Shown here: positions 19,856-34,084 of the stretch, one piece after another
Numbering within the stretch: the first letter of the stretch is position 1
Layout: every line of letters begins with the position of its first letter
Origin: Centrapalus pauciflorus
Taxonomy: Eukaryota > Streptophyta > Magnoliopsida > Asterales > Asteraceae
Assembly (NCBI GenBank): GCA_020465985.1
Contig: JAANYP010003715.1
Location: 77,471-141,470 of the forward strand
Direction: 5' to 3'
Length of the DNA stretch: 64,000 bases
Program-made: the position numbers and the translations under genes
Notes under the pieces: model-generated
Database searches by the model: none
What the model was told of the DNA's origin: nothing
What the model saw: the letters and a program-made list of their open reading frames with translations, nothing else

Positions 19856-22800
19856 GGACGTGCTTGTTTCTATTGTGGTGAGTTGGGCCATTTTCAGAGT
19901 GAGTGCCCAAGGAGGGGAGATGCTTGCCATAAGTGTGGTGTATGGGGACACTACAGTAGGAATTGCAGAAAGAACGATCCAGCTGCTGCTGCTCCATCTA
20001 CAACTCGATCTTCGGGAGGTTCAAGCGGTGGTTCAGTTAACCGAGGCCGGGGTCAGTCTCAAAGGGCACCTGCTCGTGCTTTTCAGATAACTGCAGAGGA
20101 AGCAAGGGAAAATCCGGAAGTCGTCACGGGTACGTTCATAGTTAATTCTATGCCTGCACGAGTTTTATTTGATTCGGGTGCCAATAGATCGTTTGTTTCT
20201 ACTATGTTTGCACAAAGACTTGCCATGCCACTATCTAGATTATCTGCTGTTCTTGACATAGAAACTGCTAGCAACACTCTAGTCAAAGTAGATCATGTCT
20301 ATCGTAACTGCAAGTTAGTAATTGAAGATGTAGTCTTCAATTTGGACTTGATCCCTATTGAGTTTAGTGAGTTTGACGTGATAGTCGGGATGGACTGGTT
20401 GATTGAGAATGAAGCCCATATAGTGTGTAAGAGCCGAATGATTAAGATAACTACTCCGGAGGGGCGTGAGATTTGCATCTACGGGGATAGGAGAAGTGGG
20501 GATCTGTGCTTACTGACCATTGCAAAAGCTCGAAAGCTTGTTGCAAAGGGGTGTGACGCCTACCTGGCATATGCTATTGATGCCAAGGCTGAAAAGAGAA
20601 CGTTGGCCGACGTGCCTGTTGTTTCACAGTTTCCGGACGTGTTTCCGGAAGACTTGTCTGGCGTGCCGCCTGAGAGACAAGTAGAATTTAAGATTGATTT
20701 GATCCCTGGAGCTGCGCCGGTAGCTCGTTCTCCTTATCGCCTCGCCCCAACCGAAATGAAAGAGATGATGACACAACTTCAGGAATTATTGGACAAGGGC
20801 TTCATTCGGCCGAGTTCATCGCCGTGGGGAGCTCCGGTATTATTTGTTAAGAAGAAAGATGGCACGATGAGGATGTGCATAGATTACCGGGAGCTGAATA
20901 AGTTGACTATTAAGAACAAATACCCGTTGCCACGGATAGATGATTTGTTTGATCAGTTACACGGGGCTTGTGTCTTTTCTAAGATCGACTTAAGGTCGGG
21001 GTACCATCAGCTGAAAGTAAGAGAAGAAGATGTACCGAAGACAGCTTTCAGAACTCGGTATGGGCATTACGAGTTCCTGGTCATGCCTTTTGGATTAACT
21101 AACGCCCCAGCTGTCTTTATGGATCTTATGAACCGAGTTTGTAGACCGATGTTGGACAAATCGGTGATAGTGTTTATTGATGACATTCTGGTGTACTCTA
21201 AGTCTGAGGCTGAGCATGCTGAACATTTAAAGGAACTGTTAGAGTTGTTAAGAAAAGAAAGGTTGTACGCCAAGTTCTCAAAGTGCGAGTTTTGGCTACA
21301 ACAGATACAGTTTTTAGGACATGTGATTTCAGGGGCTGGGATTTCTGTAGATCCAGCCAAAGTAGAAGCGATAAAGAACTGGGAGCCGCCGTGTTCAGCC
21401 ACTGAGGTTAGAAGTTTTCTGGGGTTGGCCGGATATTATCGGAGATTTATTAAGGATTTCTTGAAGATTGCAGTTCCTTTAACTGCATTAACAAAGAAGA
21501 ATGCACCATTTGTTTGGGAGACTGTGCAACAAGAGGCCTTTGAGGTTCTGAAAAAGACATTAAGTGAAGCTCCGATACTTGCCTTACCTGAAGGCAATGA
21601 TGACTTTGTAGTTTATACTGATGCTTCGAGGTTAGGGTTAGGCGCTGTACTGATGCAGCGCGGGAAAGTAATTGCTTATGCTTCAAGGCAGTTGAAGCAG
21701 CATGAGAAGAATTATTCAACTCATGATCTCGAGTTGACCGCGGTAACGTTTGCATTGAAGTTATGGAGACACTATCTGTACGGTACTAAGTGTCAACTTT
21801 ACACGGACCATAAAAGTTTAAAATATATCTTTAGCCAGAAGGAACTTAATATGAGACAACGTAGGTCTATGGAGCTTATTAAAGACTACGATTGTGAGAT
21901 ACTTTATCACCCCGGAAAGGCTAATGTGGTAGCCGATGCCTTGAGCCGGAAAGCTTATGCTAAAGATTTCTGCTATATGATGACGTCTACTATGTTAACG
22001 TCCACGATAATTGATGATGTCAAGGCTGCTCAGGAAGAAGCCTTGAAAGATGAAAATATTGGCGCTGAGGATATTAGAGTGCAACATAAGAACATGGAAA
22101 CGAGCGAGTCTGGATTAAAAGGTGTATACGGAAGGATTTGGGTGCCGAAGTATGGTGGTATGAGAAATGTTATCATTGAAGAAGCGCATCAATCTAAGTT
22201 TTCTGTACATCCCGGAAGCACTAAGATGTACAATGACTTAAAGGCAGATTTCTGGTGGCCAGGATTGAAGAAGGATATCGGTCAGTACGTAGAACGGTGT
22301 AGGACTTGTCGGCTAGTGAAAGCCGAACACCAGCAACCATACGGCAGTCTGCAACCGCTTCCCATTCCGGAATGGAAGTGGGAGCACATTACTATGGATT
22401 TCGTTACAAAGCTGCCGAAAACTAGGCGTCAACACGATGCGGTTTGGGTAATAGTGGATCGGTTAACTAAGTCGGCTCACTTCATACCGATTCGAGAAAG
22501 TTATTCGCTGGAGAAATTAGCTCAGATATATATGAACGAGATCATTTCTAGGCATGGAGTGCCTAAATCCATTGTATCGGATCGGGATAGCCGGTTTACT
22601 TCGAATTTTTGGTCGGCACTACAAGAAGGGTTAGGAACGAGAATAGCAATGAGTACGGCCTATCGTCCTCAAACCGATGGCCAAAGTGAACGAACGATCC
22701 TTACTTTGGAAGATATGATGAGATCTTGTGTGTTAGATCTCGGTGGCAACTGGGATGATCATTTGCCACTGATAGAGTTTTCGTACAACAATAGCTATCA

Positions 22801-22936
22801 TGCGACAATCAAGAAAGCACCATTTGAGGCACTGTATGGAAGGAGATGTAGGACTCCTACATGTTGGAGAGAAACGGGTGAAACACCAATCGCTGGCCGA
22901 CCTTGCTTCAAGAAACAAATGAGAAAATACAGTTGA
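19823..22936 (+). pseudogene. Tekay-like pol: zinc knuckles, protease, RT, RNase H, integrase
   Basis: Genuine from about 19,856. Two CCHC knuckles (CFYCGELGHFQSEC and CHKCGVWGHYSRNC), protease VLFDSGANRSFV, RT motifs VLFVKKKDGTMRMCIDYREL, FSKIDLRSGYHQL, VMPFGLTNAPAVF and the catalytic VFIDDILVYS, RNase H FVVYTDASRLGLGAVLMQ with HDLELTAVTFAL and YTDHKSLKYI, then integrase with HHCC (HPGSTKMYNDL...CRTCRLVK) and catalytic residues in ITMDFV, SIVSDRDSRF and TDGQSERTI. The reading frame is about 1,030 codons. After GRRCRTP the frame is lost (22,870-22,900) and the tail continues in the frame ending at 23,376. Confidence 0.93.
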
Positions 22937-23376
22937 TCAGGCAGAACATGAAGGCGGCCCAGGACCGACAGAAAAGTTATTATGACAGAAGACACAAACC
23001 GATCAACTTTGAAGTGAACGACTGGGTTTATCTGAAAGTATCACCCATGAGGGGTGTTACTCGTTTTGTGAAGAGGGGCAAGTTGGCTCCGAGATTTGTT
23101 GGGCCCTTTAAGATAATAGAAAAAGTTGGGAATCTTCGAAAATCATTTATCACGGAAAATGAGGATTGGGCAGATCACACGGAGCTGCAAGTTGATGAGA
23201 GGCTTCGATATGTGGAGGAGCCGGAATGTGTATTGGATACTAAGATGAAAAAGTTGAGGAGCGAAGAGATAGAAATGGTGCTTATAAGTTGGAAGCATCA
23301 TAAAGGAGCAAATCATACATGTGAACCTAAGTCAGAAATGTTAAGAAAGTATCCGAAACTGTTTGAATCCGAGTAA
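22903..23376 (+). pseudogene. Tekay-like pol C-terminus with chromodomain remnant
   Basis: Continues pol after the second frameshift: QETNEKIQLIRQNMKAAQDR, SYYDRRHKPINFEVNDWVYL, PRFVGPFKIIEKVG and then a short chromodomain-like end (VLISWKHHKGANHTCEP...LRKYPKLFE). In intact relatives this part reads like V-x-W-x-H-H with A-T-W-E; here the T-W is replaced, so the chromodomain is degraded. Chromodomains steer integration to marked chromatin. Confidence 0.85.
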
Positions 23377-23412
23377 CTTCGAGGACGAAGTTGAGCGTGG
23401 TGGAGCCCATGC

Positions 23413-23449
23413 TGTAACATCCTCGGATTTATTTTGGTTAATTAAGTGG

Positions 23450-23519
<70 letters not shown>

Positions 23520-25498
23520 AGTTAAAAATTGCAGCAATTATTATGTATTTGGGTTATTTAGAAGTTTGTTGTTATTTTAAGAAAATTTGAACTCTGAATC
23601 ATTTTTATGGAGTATTATAAATTTCAAAGTTATTAATGATAACTTTAAAATTAAATCAGTATTTTATGGAACCGGTTAAGTTGAGGGGTGAAATGTGCAA
23701 AAATGATGAAAGTTGAATAAAAAGGGCAAAAGGCTTCATTTTTCCATTTTACTCTCTCTCTCTACACTATCTCTCTAGAATTTCCTCTCTACTTCTCTAT
23801 AAGATATCTCACAAACCGACCGTCCGATTTTCGAGATTTATACGTCAACGGAAAGATCTCGAGGAGTACAACAACAATCTGCAAACGGATTTCTGATTTC
23901 GTACGAATTGAGGTAAGAATCGACTCTTTTAAGTTTATAGTTTCGGTTTTGAAGAAAATAGAATTTTGAATCTGTTGTTTTGTGTGAATTAGAGCTTGTT
24001 TTGCTTGAAATATTGCAAGAATATGATAGTATATGCATAATAGAATCGAATCTAGGCTTGATACTTGATATATGCATGATTTTTGACTTAGAAATGAAAG
24101 ATTTAAGCTGAAATGATGAACAAACTCGAATATGTCAAGAACAGAGTCGAAATGCATGAACAAACTCGAAATTGGTGCTAGATTCGAGTATATACTCGAG
24201 TTTAACCATTAGATTCGAGCAAGGGTTCGAATCTATCATTATAGGTTCGAATTTAGCCCCTAGATTCGAATGGGGTTCGAGTTTAGCCCCTAAAGTCGAA
24301 ATGGTTCGAATTTAACAGGAACTCGGCGAGTTCCTATAATGAACTCGGCGAGTACTAGCATATTGTGGGCAGATTCGAATGGATTTTAAAGGGGTCGAAT
24401 CTATGGACTAATAATTACACTTTTGGGATATTTTTGGTAGTATATTAAGGCATATAATGAAAGGTTAATTGGAAATAATATCACACCAATTGATGGTTTA
24501 TATCGTGAGTTTCGAATGAAGGTTCCGAATGTCGTATTACTTTTATTTGCATAAATTAATGCTAAGTTATTAAAGACCATGTAATGATAGTATGTTTATC
24601 ATATGGAAATGAAACAGGTCCCTTGTGGTGTTGTTTAACCCACAGTGGGGTACTTGGTGGATCCGGTTGAAAGCCCGAGGAGAAATAAAATTGGTTTAAA
24701 GTTTAATTACGCACCCACTGTGAGTACATATGATTTGCATGTTTATATCTGCTTTATGATTGCTTTTGCTTACTGAGACATGTTGCTTCATATTTCGTTT
24801 GGAATTCTACTAACTTGCGTAGATTTATATGCACATTCTTATTTGATGCATGTCCGTTCGTTTGTTGTGCATCTACGATGGACCGATGGGTCGCATCTGT
24901 TACTCCGATGTTACTGCTCTATATGACGCTGGAGCTTATCCCTCCAGGTCCGGTAGGCAGTATGTCATCCCCGATGTTATGTCTGTCTCAGTAGTATGTT
25001 TTAAAGGTCGAGCTTTGGGCTCGTAGAGCGACGGCTCTTGTGTGGTCGTACTTTGTGTACGTGGAGAGTGCACGACGTGTGTCGTCGGTGCTACTCTTGT
25101 GGGCATCATAAGGATTTATAAAATGTGTAAATCTGTGTATTCACTAAGCATTCGCTTACTCCTCAGTTGACTTTATTTTACAGGAAAGGGAAAGTCTACA
25201 GCCGGACCTTCTAGTTAGGTCGTTTGGAAGATTTGGGAGACTCGGCACTATTTCATTGGTAATTTATGTTATGAGACAATGTTGTAATATTCTGGATGAT
25301 TGTAATAATTGTTTGGGTGTGTATACTTAGACTTGGTACCTTATAGCACCGTAGTGTGTTTAACACTATTGCACTACTTTATATATATTTTTAATGCTTC
25401 CGCACTTAATTTAGGTTATCAGATCATTATGTTATTGCATGTTGATGATTAATCCTGGGTGTATTGTAATTGGTGGTTGTTGTGGCAAGGGTGTCACA
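23413..25498 (+). repeat. 3' LTR of the Tekay-like element
   Basis: 2,086 bp, near-identical to the 5' LTR except for a few substitutions, a missing base at about 24,736 and the (TA)n array at 23,453-23,516 that replaces a short A/T stretch. Confidence 0.95.
23453..23516. repeat. (TA)n array private to one LTR
   Basis: About 32 AT units at the place where the 5' LTR (about 16,660-16,690) has only TATTTTGGTTAATTAAGTGG followed by an A-rich stretch and TATATATTT. Because both LTRs are identical at insertion, the array changed afterwards in this copy. Confidence 0.9.
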
Positions 25499-25503
25499 AT
25501 TTT

Positions 25504-26792
<1,289 letters not shown>

Positions 26793-26885
<93 letters not shown>
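26793..26885. repeat. (TA)n microsatellite
   Basis: About 46 AT units between elements B and C1. Confidence 0.95.
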
Positions 26886-26889
<4 letters not shown>

Positions 26890-27346
26890 ACGGTTCGTGT
26901 GAGTACCTAAAAAATGCAGAGTACCGTGAGTACCTGTGAACACACACACGGATTTCAGATGTGAACTTGCTCAAAAAAAAAGTTTTTTTTTAAAGTTTTT
27001 TTTATATTCCTTTACGTACAAATAATAGAAGGTTATTTGTAAAAAATTACATACATTCACACTTTCTAGCATCTTAAAAGTCACGTAAACGTGAAAAAAT
27101 TTATGTGAACATGCTTAGAGTGAACATACGTTCACAACAGTGCAGTGCATGTGAACATGCACGTTTCACATAGTTCTAGTTAGGGGTGTGCGGAATGACC
27201 ACATAGTTCTAGTACTGTTTTTATGTTATTTTTTTATAAGTAGCATTGTATTATTAATTTGCACATAATTATGAAAAAATTTCTCAAAGAAATGGTTTTA
27301 AGCGAGGTACCTCCAGTCTGCAAAACTAATGGTACTCATTTGAACC
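26886..27346. mobile_element. TIR element of family C, copy 1
   Basis: Left end GAATACGGTTCGTGTGAGTA, right end GGTACTCATTTGAACC; the last 16 bases are an imperfect inverted repeat of the first. Two copies with the same order of motifs (AATGCAGAGTACCGTGAGTA, GTTCACAACAGT, GCGAGGTACCTCC) occur at 62,742 and 63,414. All three are enclosed by (TA)n. Non-coding; many GTGAAC/GTTCAC hairpins. Confidence 0.8.
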
Positions 27347-27358
27347 ACACACACACAC

Positions 27359-27360
<2 letters not shown>

Positions 27361-27444
<84 letters not shown>
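27361..27444. repeat. (TA)n microsatellite
   Basis: 42 AT units, preceded by a short (CA)n, between elements C1 and D. Confidence 0.95.
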
Positions 27445-27447
<3 letters not shown>

Positions 27448-28329
27448 GTGGTTTTTTTAAGAAACTCAAAGATTGTGAGAACTTAAGAACCTTTTAGAGC
27501 CATTGGATCAAAAGGGTATTTTTGAAAGAAAAATATTATCTTTCTCTCTTCACCATTTTTATTGTATCCACCAAAAAGTTAAAAATAGTTATTATAAACT
27601 ATTCAACTATCAAAACATTATTACAAATCAATCCAAATATAAATACTTCATCATTTTTCGTGTTTTATAATAAAGATTATTTGTAAGATATTAAATTTAT
27701 AATGAATGGAATAGTTATTAGATGTTTTTTGTTAAAAAAGTTTTTGTTTACGATTCACAAGATTAATGGTTTTTTTTGTTTAAAAATGTGTATTTCGTAT
27801 ATTTTATCTCAATTGCATACCAAGTGTTTGATAAAATGTCTAAATGAAATATTTGTTTTTTGTTTCAGTTCGTCTACGACGCTCTATGTAGATTATCATA
27901 AAATTTATGTAGATATCATGTAATCTACATAGAATATATGATATTTGTCATTCTACACGACACTCTACGTAGATTATCATGTAATCTACGTAGAATATAT
28001 GATATTTGTCATTCTACACGACACTCTACGTAGATTAGATGATAATCTACGCAGATTACATGATAATCTACGTAGACTAACATTACTATTCATAATCTAT
28101 GTAAAATGTTACATAGAATGATATGTAAGAACACAGTAGATTATCATGTAACCTACGTAGAATATATGATACTTGACATTCTAAACGACAGTCTACGTAG
28201 ATTAACATTACTATTCATAATCTATGTAGAATGTTACATAGAATGATATGTAAAAAACAATATATTATCATGTAACCTATGTAGAATATATAATACTTGA
28301 CATTCTACACGACATTCTACGTAGATTAC
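27445..28329. mobile_element. Left part of (TA)n-bounded element D
   Basis: The first 60 bases (GGTTTTTTTAAGAAACTC...GAACTTAAGAACCTTTTA) are an inverted repeat of the right end (60,390-60,441). It continues with an AT-rich part and, from 27,880, an array of the palindrome TCTACGTAGA with spacers like TTACATGATA. The SIRE-like Copia element interrupts the array (duplication ATTAC at 28,325-28,329). The stretch 27,640-27,960 is also directly repeated at 59,660-59,960, so D contains an internal tandem duplication. Confidence 0.65.
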
Positions 28330-29449
28330 TGTAGGTCCCAAAAGATTTCCCTAGTATGCTGTTGTAAGCTGTAGTGGGGGGGGGGGGGTGAATACAACTA
28401 TTTAATAATTTCAACACACTTTCTCAATGTTTGTATGTACATATTAACAAGTGTTAAATACAAACAAGATTGAACTGCGGAATGGTTCAAGCTGAGATGA
28501 CAGAAACAACAGATAGACTACTAATCTAATACACACTCAGACCGGTTACAATGAATACACTCACAAAGATGGACTCACTGATTTTACAAAACAAATAGAC
28601 AGCTTGAACAAGAACAGCTTGGACGCACTGAACTGTTTTATTCTAAGCAGACTTTGCATGCATGAATACACACTTCTTTGAACGTTCTGAATATCTCAAT
28701 CTTGGTTGTCTCACATTCCTTAGAAGCTTCCTTTTATACTCTCTCAGAGAATATTGATGAAACTTCCTCATTGGATGCAGAGATAGTGGAGTGTCTTTCT
28801 AAAAAGACAAAACTGCTTTTCTACACTTTCTGACAACACAACATTTTTTCCTACATCGCAGAGTCTTTGTCTTTTTCATTTTGTCTCTGTTGCAGACTGC
28901 TTTACCTTAAAGAGGATTGTCAACTTTAATCATTTCCTCTTCTTGTAGAGCCATTTTGATATAAGAAATGGTCTGTCATCCATGTCAAATATATGCTTTG
29001 TCTTCATGTATCAGAACATCTTGGGCAGTGTAAGCAGCTTATGATTTTCCACTTTGTCTTTGACTTGTAAATTGATCTTCTAGTCCAAGACATTACATGA
29101 TGACATGGAAACATATTCCATAGAGTGTATAACCTGTTCACAAAGAACATATTTTGTTCACAAAGAACTGAACACTTAGTTTTGGTCTAAGCTGCTCAAT
29201 AGACATGAGCAGCGTAGACAGTTTATGTCCAGCCTGTTCAACAGAATCAAACAACTTGGACAATCTGCCTTAGTTGCAACAAATGCAACTGGGTAAGAAA
29301 CTTTGACTAATATTGCAAATAGCTTTTCAAGTTTCAACAAGACATTAAGAGGCCTTGAATTAAACCTTCAAGTGCATCATACAGGTTTGATTAATAATCT
29401 CCCCCTAAGATGTATAACAGGTTTGACTGAGGCCTTTTTGTGCCTAACA
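28330..29449 (-). repeat. 3' LTR of the SIRE-like Copia element
   Basis: 1,120 bp; on the minus strand it starts TGTTAGGCACAAAAAGG and ends GGGACCTACA. It contains a G9-12 run (about 28,374) absent from the other LTR. CAGCTTGAAC-like motifs recur, as in the LTR of Copia element 1. Confidence 0.9.
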
Positions 29450-29461
29450 ATCTCCCCCTAT
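29450..29461 (-). other. Polypurine tract of the SIRE-like element
   Basis: Minus strand ATAGGGGGAGAT directly before the 3' LTR start. A similar AGGGGGAGATT lies about 55 bases inside the LTR. Confidence 0.8.
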
Positions 29462-29780
29462 TTGCAATAATCAGTCTAAGCTGATTATATCAATGATCAC
29501 TATATATTTTTACATTACATTTGCTGAAATGAAAATACAACATTGAAGTAAAGTAAAAAAGATCAGTTTATATATACTGATATTGATGAAAACAACACAT
29601 GTTTTTACAAAAGTACAACTGATGTACTAAGGTAACTTACAACTGATGTAACAAAATAGATTACAACTAATGTAATAAAGTACAACATATGTACAAGGAA
29701 ATTTCAACAAATTGGACTGTTGAAGGTGGGAGCTAATAATGGCAAGCCTATCCAACTTATGGACAGCTTCCATTCTTCAT
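29462..29780. other. Non-coding 3' spacer of the SIRE-like element
   Basis: About 320 AT-rich bases between the accessory frame and the polypurine tract; no feature recognised. Confidence 0.5.
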
Positions 29781-32700
29781 CTACTCAGCAGTAGATGGAC
29801 CTTCAGGCTGTGGTCTGTCCTCAAACAGATGTTCGAAATGCTCCATAGTCTCCAGAATTAATTCTACTTCATGTGTAAGAAACATGAAGTCAGGTTGTTG
29901 AAGTTCTCCTCTTTCATAGAAGTCTTCAAGCTGTTCCCAGATAGCTGCTCTCCATTTTGATGATTGACCAAAAGTGTTAGAGAGTCTAAAGGCTATGATC
30001 TGCTTGAGACCAACCTTATGAAGATCAGATGCCCTTTGGAAACACATTTTCTTTGTTAAGGGGTCCAAAAAGAACACCCCTAGCTCAGGTTCTTCTATGA
30101 GTTTGCCTTCCTCAGGCTCAACTCCCCTTGGCAGACTATGATCCACCCCTTTGATTTCAACAGCAAGGATGCCTTGTTCAATCATCATGAGGAGGTCTTC
30201 AAGTTCTGTATCCTTTTTCTTTCTCCTGGGCCTGATCTTAGATTCCACCAGAGAGGTACCCTTGATTTGTTCTTTAGGATTTAAGCCCTGGTGTTTAACT
30301 TTCTCCATCAGCATTTTGACGTATGCCCTGATAGTTTGAGCAGTTTCAGATTTCAATCTGCTATTCAACCCATTCTCTGTACCCCATGCAAGAAACATTA
30401 GCATACTCATAAGCTTCCAATTCTGGACCCTCAGCACCTAGCCTGGTTATCTAAAGCTTCCACTGCTTGCCTTTCTTTGCAATAGGGACAACTTTGACAA
30501 TGGTTTCCTTTGCAAGTTCAGTTGACCACATCAAAGAATTTCTTCCTTGACATGTTATCAAAATGTACTTGGGCTTTTGCTGAGGAGGATACATGCTTTG
30601 ACTTGGTCACTAAAACCTGTGCACTCTGCTCCTTCTCTCCCTCTTTCTTAGTCACTGACTCTTTTGCAGCCTCTAAAAGTTTCCTTTGAACATCCAAGGA
30701 AGGAATTTTTTTATCTTTTTAACTTCCTTGGCTACAAAGGCTTTCGCAGAGACTACTTCCTTCTTTTGTCTTTCCAGAATCTCAAGTTGCTCTTATTTGA
30801 ATTCATAATAGGTATCCAGTGCAACACCCATTTCTTAGGCTTGTGATTTGTCAAATTTGAGTTGAGCAGCCTTGAGATAGTCAGTGTCCACTGAGGCTTT
30901 TCCTTTACCCTTTGCTGCTTTGGTTTGAGAAGCTTCCATTTCCTCCTCTTCTTCTTCCTCAGTCTGTTCAAAAATTAAGTGCCTTCTTCTGCTTGGCCTA
31001 TCCTCAGGAATGGATTCCTCCCCCTTAGATGATGCAGGGCTTGGATATCCAGCCTGAGTAGGCTGAGCAGTTTCAGAGACTTTGGACAAACCCTCAACAG
31101 GGCCAGTTTAGGAAAGACCTGCTGCTTGCCCTACTAAAGCTGATTTCTCCTTAGCAGGAGATGAAAATTTCTTCCCCTTAGACTTGGTCTTCGAGGCAAA
31201 TATCTTCTCCCCCTTTGAAGGAGATGGCACAGAGCCTTCAACAACAGTTTTGCCTGAAGGAATGGATCCAACAGGCTGGACAACAGCAGTTTTTGGGACA
31301 GGTTTTGAACCAACAAGGCTATGCATTAAGAAAGCCAAATTGTCCTTAACCTCTGCTAACTAGGTAACGCAGGTGTGAAGAGAAGAAGAATGAGAGGTTG
31401 CAAGGGAGGACAGCTGGGAGATAGTAGACCTGTCAGATTCTGTGAACACCAAACTTTGAAGCTGTGCAAGAGTCAGTTCAAAGGATTCTTGCATATCGTC
31501 AAAGTTTGAGGACACAAAGTTGGATAGAGACACCACTAAGGTATTTAGGCCGGCCAAAATGGATGGTAGAGTGGTTGAGCAAGTTTCAGCAAGGGCTGAC
31601 AGCTGTTAGGAAATAGCTGACAGTGTGGACACGAAGTCCTATTGGTGAGAAAGAATTGATGAGAGGGAGGAGGATAGTTCTTGCAGCTGTGCAGTGAGTG
31701 CAAGCAGCTGAGAAGAGTGATCAACTTAGGGAGCAGGGTTAGGAAAGAAGTCCTGAACGAATCAAGGAACCCCTGAAGTTGAGCAGACACAGAGTAGGAA
31801 ATAATGGAAGGGAGGGAGGTCATAGAATTTACCAAAGAACCAACTTTGTTGGTCAACACACACAGTTGATCCTTCAAAGATAGATCTTTGGGAGATGGAG
31901 GTGTATGAGTTGACTCTTTGGATTGGGTTGATGGTGAGGAGTGTAATGGTGATGGTAAGGATTAAGGAGTATAGGGATCAGTAGGTGATGGTAGGGATAC
32001 TTTGGAAAGTAATTCCATAGCTTGGGCATAACTTAAGTGGCCCAGCTTGGAAGGGTCAAGGGGACCTTCAGAAGTGGTTATAGCTGCATCATTAGGTGAG
32101 GCAATGGGAGTTGGTGGCCTTTCAGATGTTACTGGGATAGTAGCACCTTCATTAAGACCTTGGGTGGTTCCCTCAGTAGTACCTTGGTTTGTAGACACCT
32201 CTTCATGGGGAGATGGGATGTGCATATTAACATCATCAATGGTGAAAACTGATGATGGAATTTGCACTTGAGGAGCAGCCTCACCAAAGGGACGTTCTAT
32301 TCCTTGAGGTTCATCAGCTTGGGTTGTTGGTCTTTTAACAACTGTTGGGTGTTGAACAGCAGCATCACTAGGAGCAGAAATGAAAGGATGGTCTGCTGAT
32401 TGGTTTATATAAGCAGATTTGGCACCTTGTGCAGACTCATATGTGGAGAAAAATATGATGGGGGTAACTGTGTGGACTCAGTGTGGAGTGGAGTGTGCTT
32501 ATGTCTTTCAATGTCTTCAGCCTGTTGGGAGGCTTGGACAGTTGATGTGGTGGACTCCTTTTGTACAACTGGTCCCTAGTGTGAGGAACCAGAGGGCCTA
32601 GGCTGACTTAGGGTGGACTCTTTTTGAAGTGAAGCCTGCTCCAAGTTTGCTGCACTTGCTCCCAAAATAGGAGAAGTAAAAGCAGCAGGGGTTGCTTCTT

Positions 32701-33975
32701 GTCAACTGACTCCTGTTAGGAGGGGTCAGAGGGGCTAGTTTGGGAGGATGGTTTCTTTTTGACTAAATATTTTCTTCTATTATAGGATTTGAGGGAGGAT
32801 GTGGAGGATGGATGTAGTGGAGAAGTGATAGGGTGTTCTGTTTGGATTGGTGGGGAGACTGGGCTAGAGACAAGAGGTTGTTCCTGTTCCATAGTCTCAT
32901 GTGCCATAGAGGCACCAGTCACAGAGGTTTCAGGTTCAACAGATGAACTAGGGTGACCAGCCTGCTCCCCCTCAGCCACTGAGGCTGATGGGGCGGACTT
33001 AGCTGTTTTAGCCTTCTTGTGGACATGCTCAACTTCAGTTGTTTTCAAGGCACATTTCACCATTTTTGGCCTTGATTTGGATTTTCCCATGGGAGCAGTG
33101 ACTGGATCTACCTTCTGAGTAGAAGGTCGTTCCACTAAACCAAGCAACCTCCTTATTGGTATTGCTAAAGGAGGTTCATTATCAAGAATTGGGGTATAGA
33201 AGACCCTGTTTCCTATAACAGGAAACACTACAGTTGACAATAAAGGTTCACAGGTGTACAGATGCTCACCACAGATGTGTTTGAAGATGAGGCTCAAAAA
33301 CCTTGGGTATCTGACAGCAGCTGGACTTTGTTCTTGTTGCACTAGGTTCCTCAAATTCAAGAAAATCCACCTTGCCATGTTCAGAGTTGTCCCATCCACA
33401 AACTGTAGGACAATAGGAATTTCATCCCTGCTGAGTTGGTCAAATGAACAACCTTTGAAGCTCAGGCTCATCACCACCGAGGCAAAGAGAAAACTGCAGG
33501 TTAGGGATAGATCCCTTCTGAACAAGGTAGCACCCAATTTTGGTTCTGCTACACCACAGAAGCGTAGCAGATTGCCCATCTGTTCATCCTCAGGCTGAGG
33601 TTTGTCATAGGTATCAGCCACTAGAAGATGAAGTACTTCCCTGAGAAGAGAAGTAGTGATCTCAATGGTTTGAGTGTCATTGAGAATGGTTCCCCTGATG
33701 GTTCTTGTAGATGGATCATATGAACAAGTGTACCAAGACTCGTAGACCATCTCCTAATACATAACTCCAAGAGAGGCTGTCATTGCATAGTGCAGGGGAT
33801 GGGATTGCAGAAATTCCACCATAGGTTCATAACATTTTCCCACATAATTTTTGGAAATGGTCAGGTTAGCAATGTAGTTGGTGGGCTTGATTGTAAGCAT
33901 GGTGTTGACAGAGGGGTGCATCTCAACGTCATTACCAACGAACACAGGGAGAAGAGGGTTGTTTTGGTGAGCCAT
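29781..33975 (-). pseudogene. Accessory reading frame after pol (env-position ORF)
   Basis: From the ATG at 33,975 (MAHQNNPLLP) the minus strand encodes, in pieces separated by stops and shifts (33,751; 32,716; about 31,960; 31,545; 31,100; 30,440), a protein region of about 1,300-1,400 codons. The N-terminal part has MVEFLQSHPLHYAMTASL, ESWYTCSYDPSTRT, EITTSLLREVLHL and a following helical domain (NMARWIFLNLRNLVQQEQ, RYPRFLSLIFKHICGEHLY). The middle is Ser/Pro/Glu-rich and low-complexity with basic patches; the end (AYVKMLMEKVKH...FEHLFEDRPQPEG) is helical and charged. I see no signal peptide or convincing membrane segment, so it is not an obvious envelope. SIRE elements carry an env-like ORF in this position; the function of this one is unknown. 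It has its own TATA box upstream. Confidence 0.7.
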
Positions 33976-34084
33976 TTGGGAAAAGTAGTAGAGATGCATG
34001 ATATATGGACACTTAGTTTGTTAGGGTTTATCAGGAAGTTATGAAAGCAGTAGGAAGAAGAAGATGATGAAACAGTGGTTTGGG

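Larger units (their letters stand above)
16616..25498 (+). mobile_element. Complete Tekay-like Ty3/gypsy chromovirus (8,883 bp)
   Basis: LTRs at 16,616-18,666 and 23,413-25,498 are near-identical with TG...CA ends (TGTAACATCC...GGTGTCACA). The target duplication is ATTTT (16,611-16,615 and 25,499-25,503). Initiator-Met primer binding site, gag with two zinc knuckles, protease, RT, RNase H, integrase and a chromodomain-like end follow in order, all on the plus strand. Two frameshifts (about 19,855 and 22,870-22,900) break the single gag-pol frame. It split element I, so it is younger than that insertion. Confidence 0.95.

Noticed and set aside
16616..25498. Endogenous pararetrovirus or retrovirus
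   Set aside because: Paired LTRs, target duplication, domain order and chromodomain remnant identify a Ty3 retrotransposon; no movement or coat protein region is present.
27880..28330. CRISPR-like array of TCTACGTAGA repeats
   Set aside because: Repeats and spacers are both short, irregular and related to one another, in a plant transposable element; no cas genes.
29781..33975. Envelope gene of the SIRE-like element
   Set aside because: Position fits, but no signal peptide or membrane segment is seen in the translated pieces; named an accessory frame instead.
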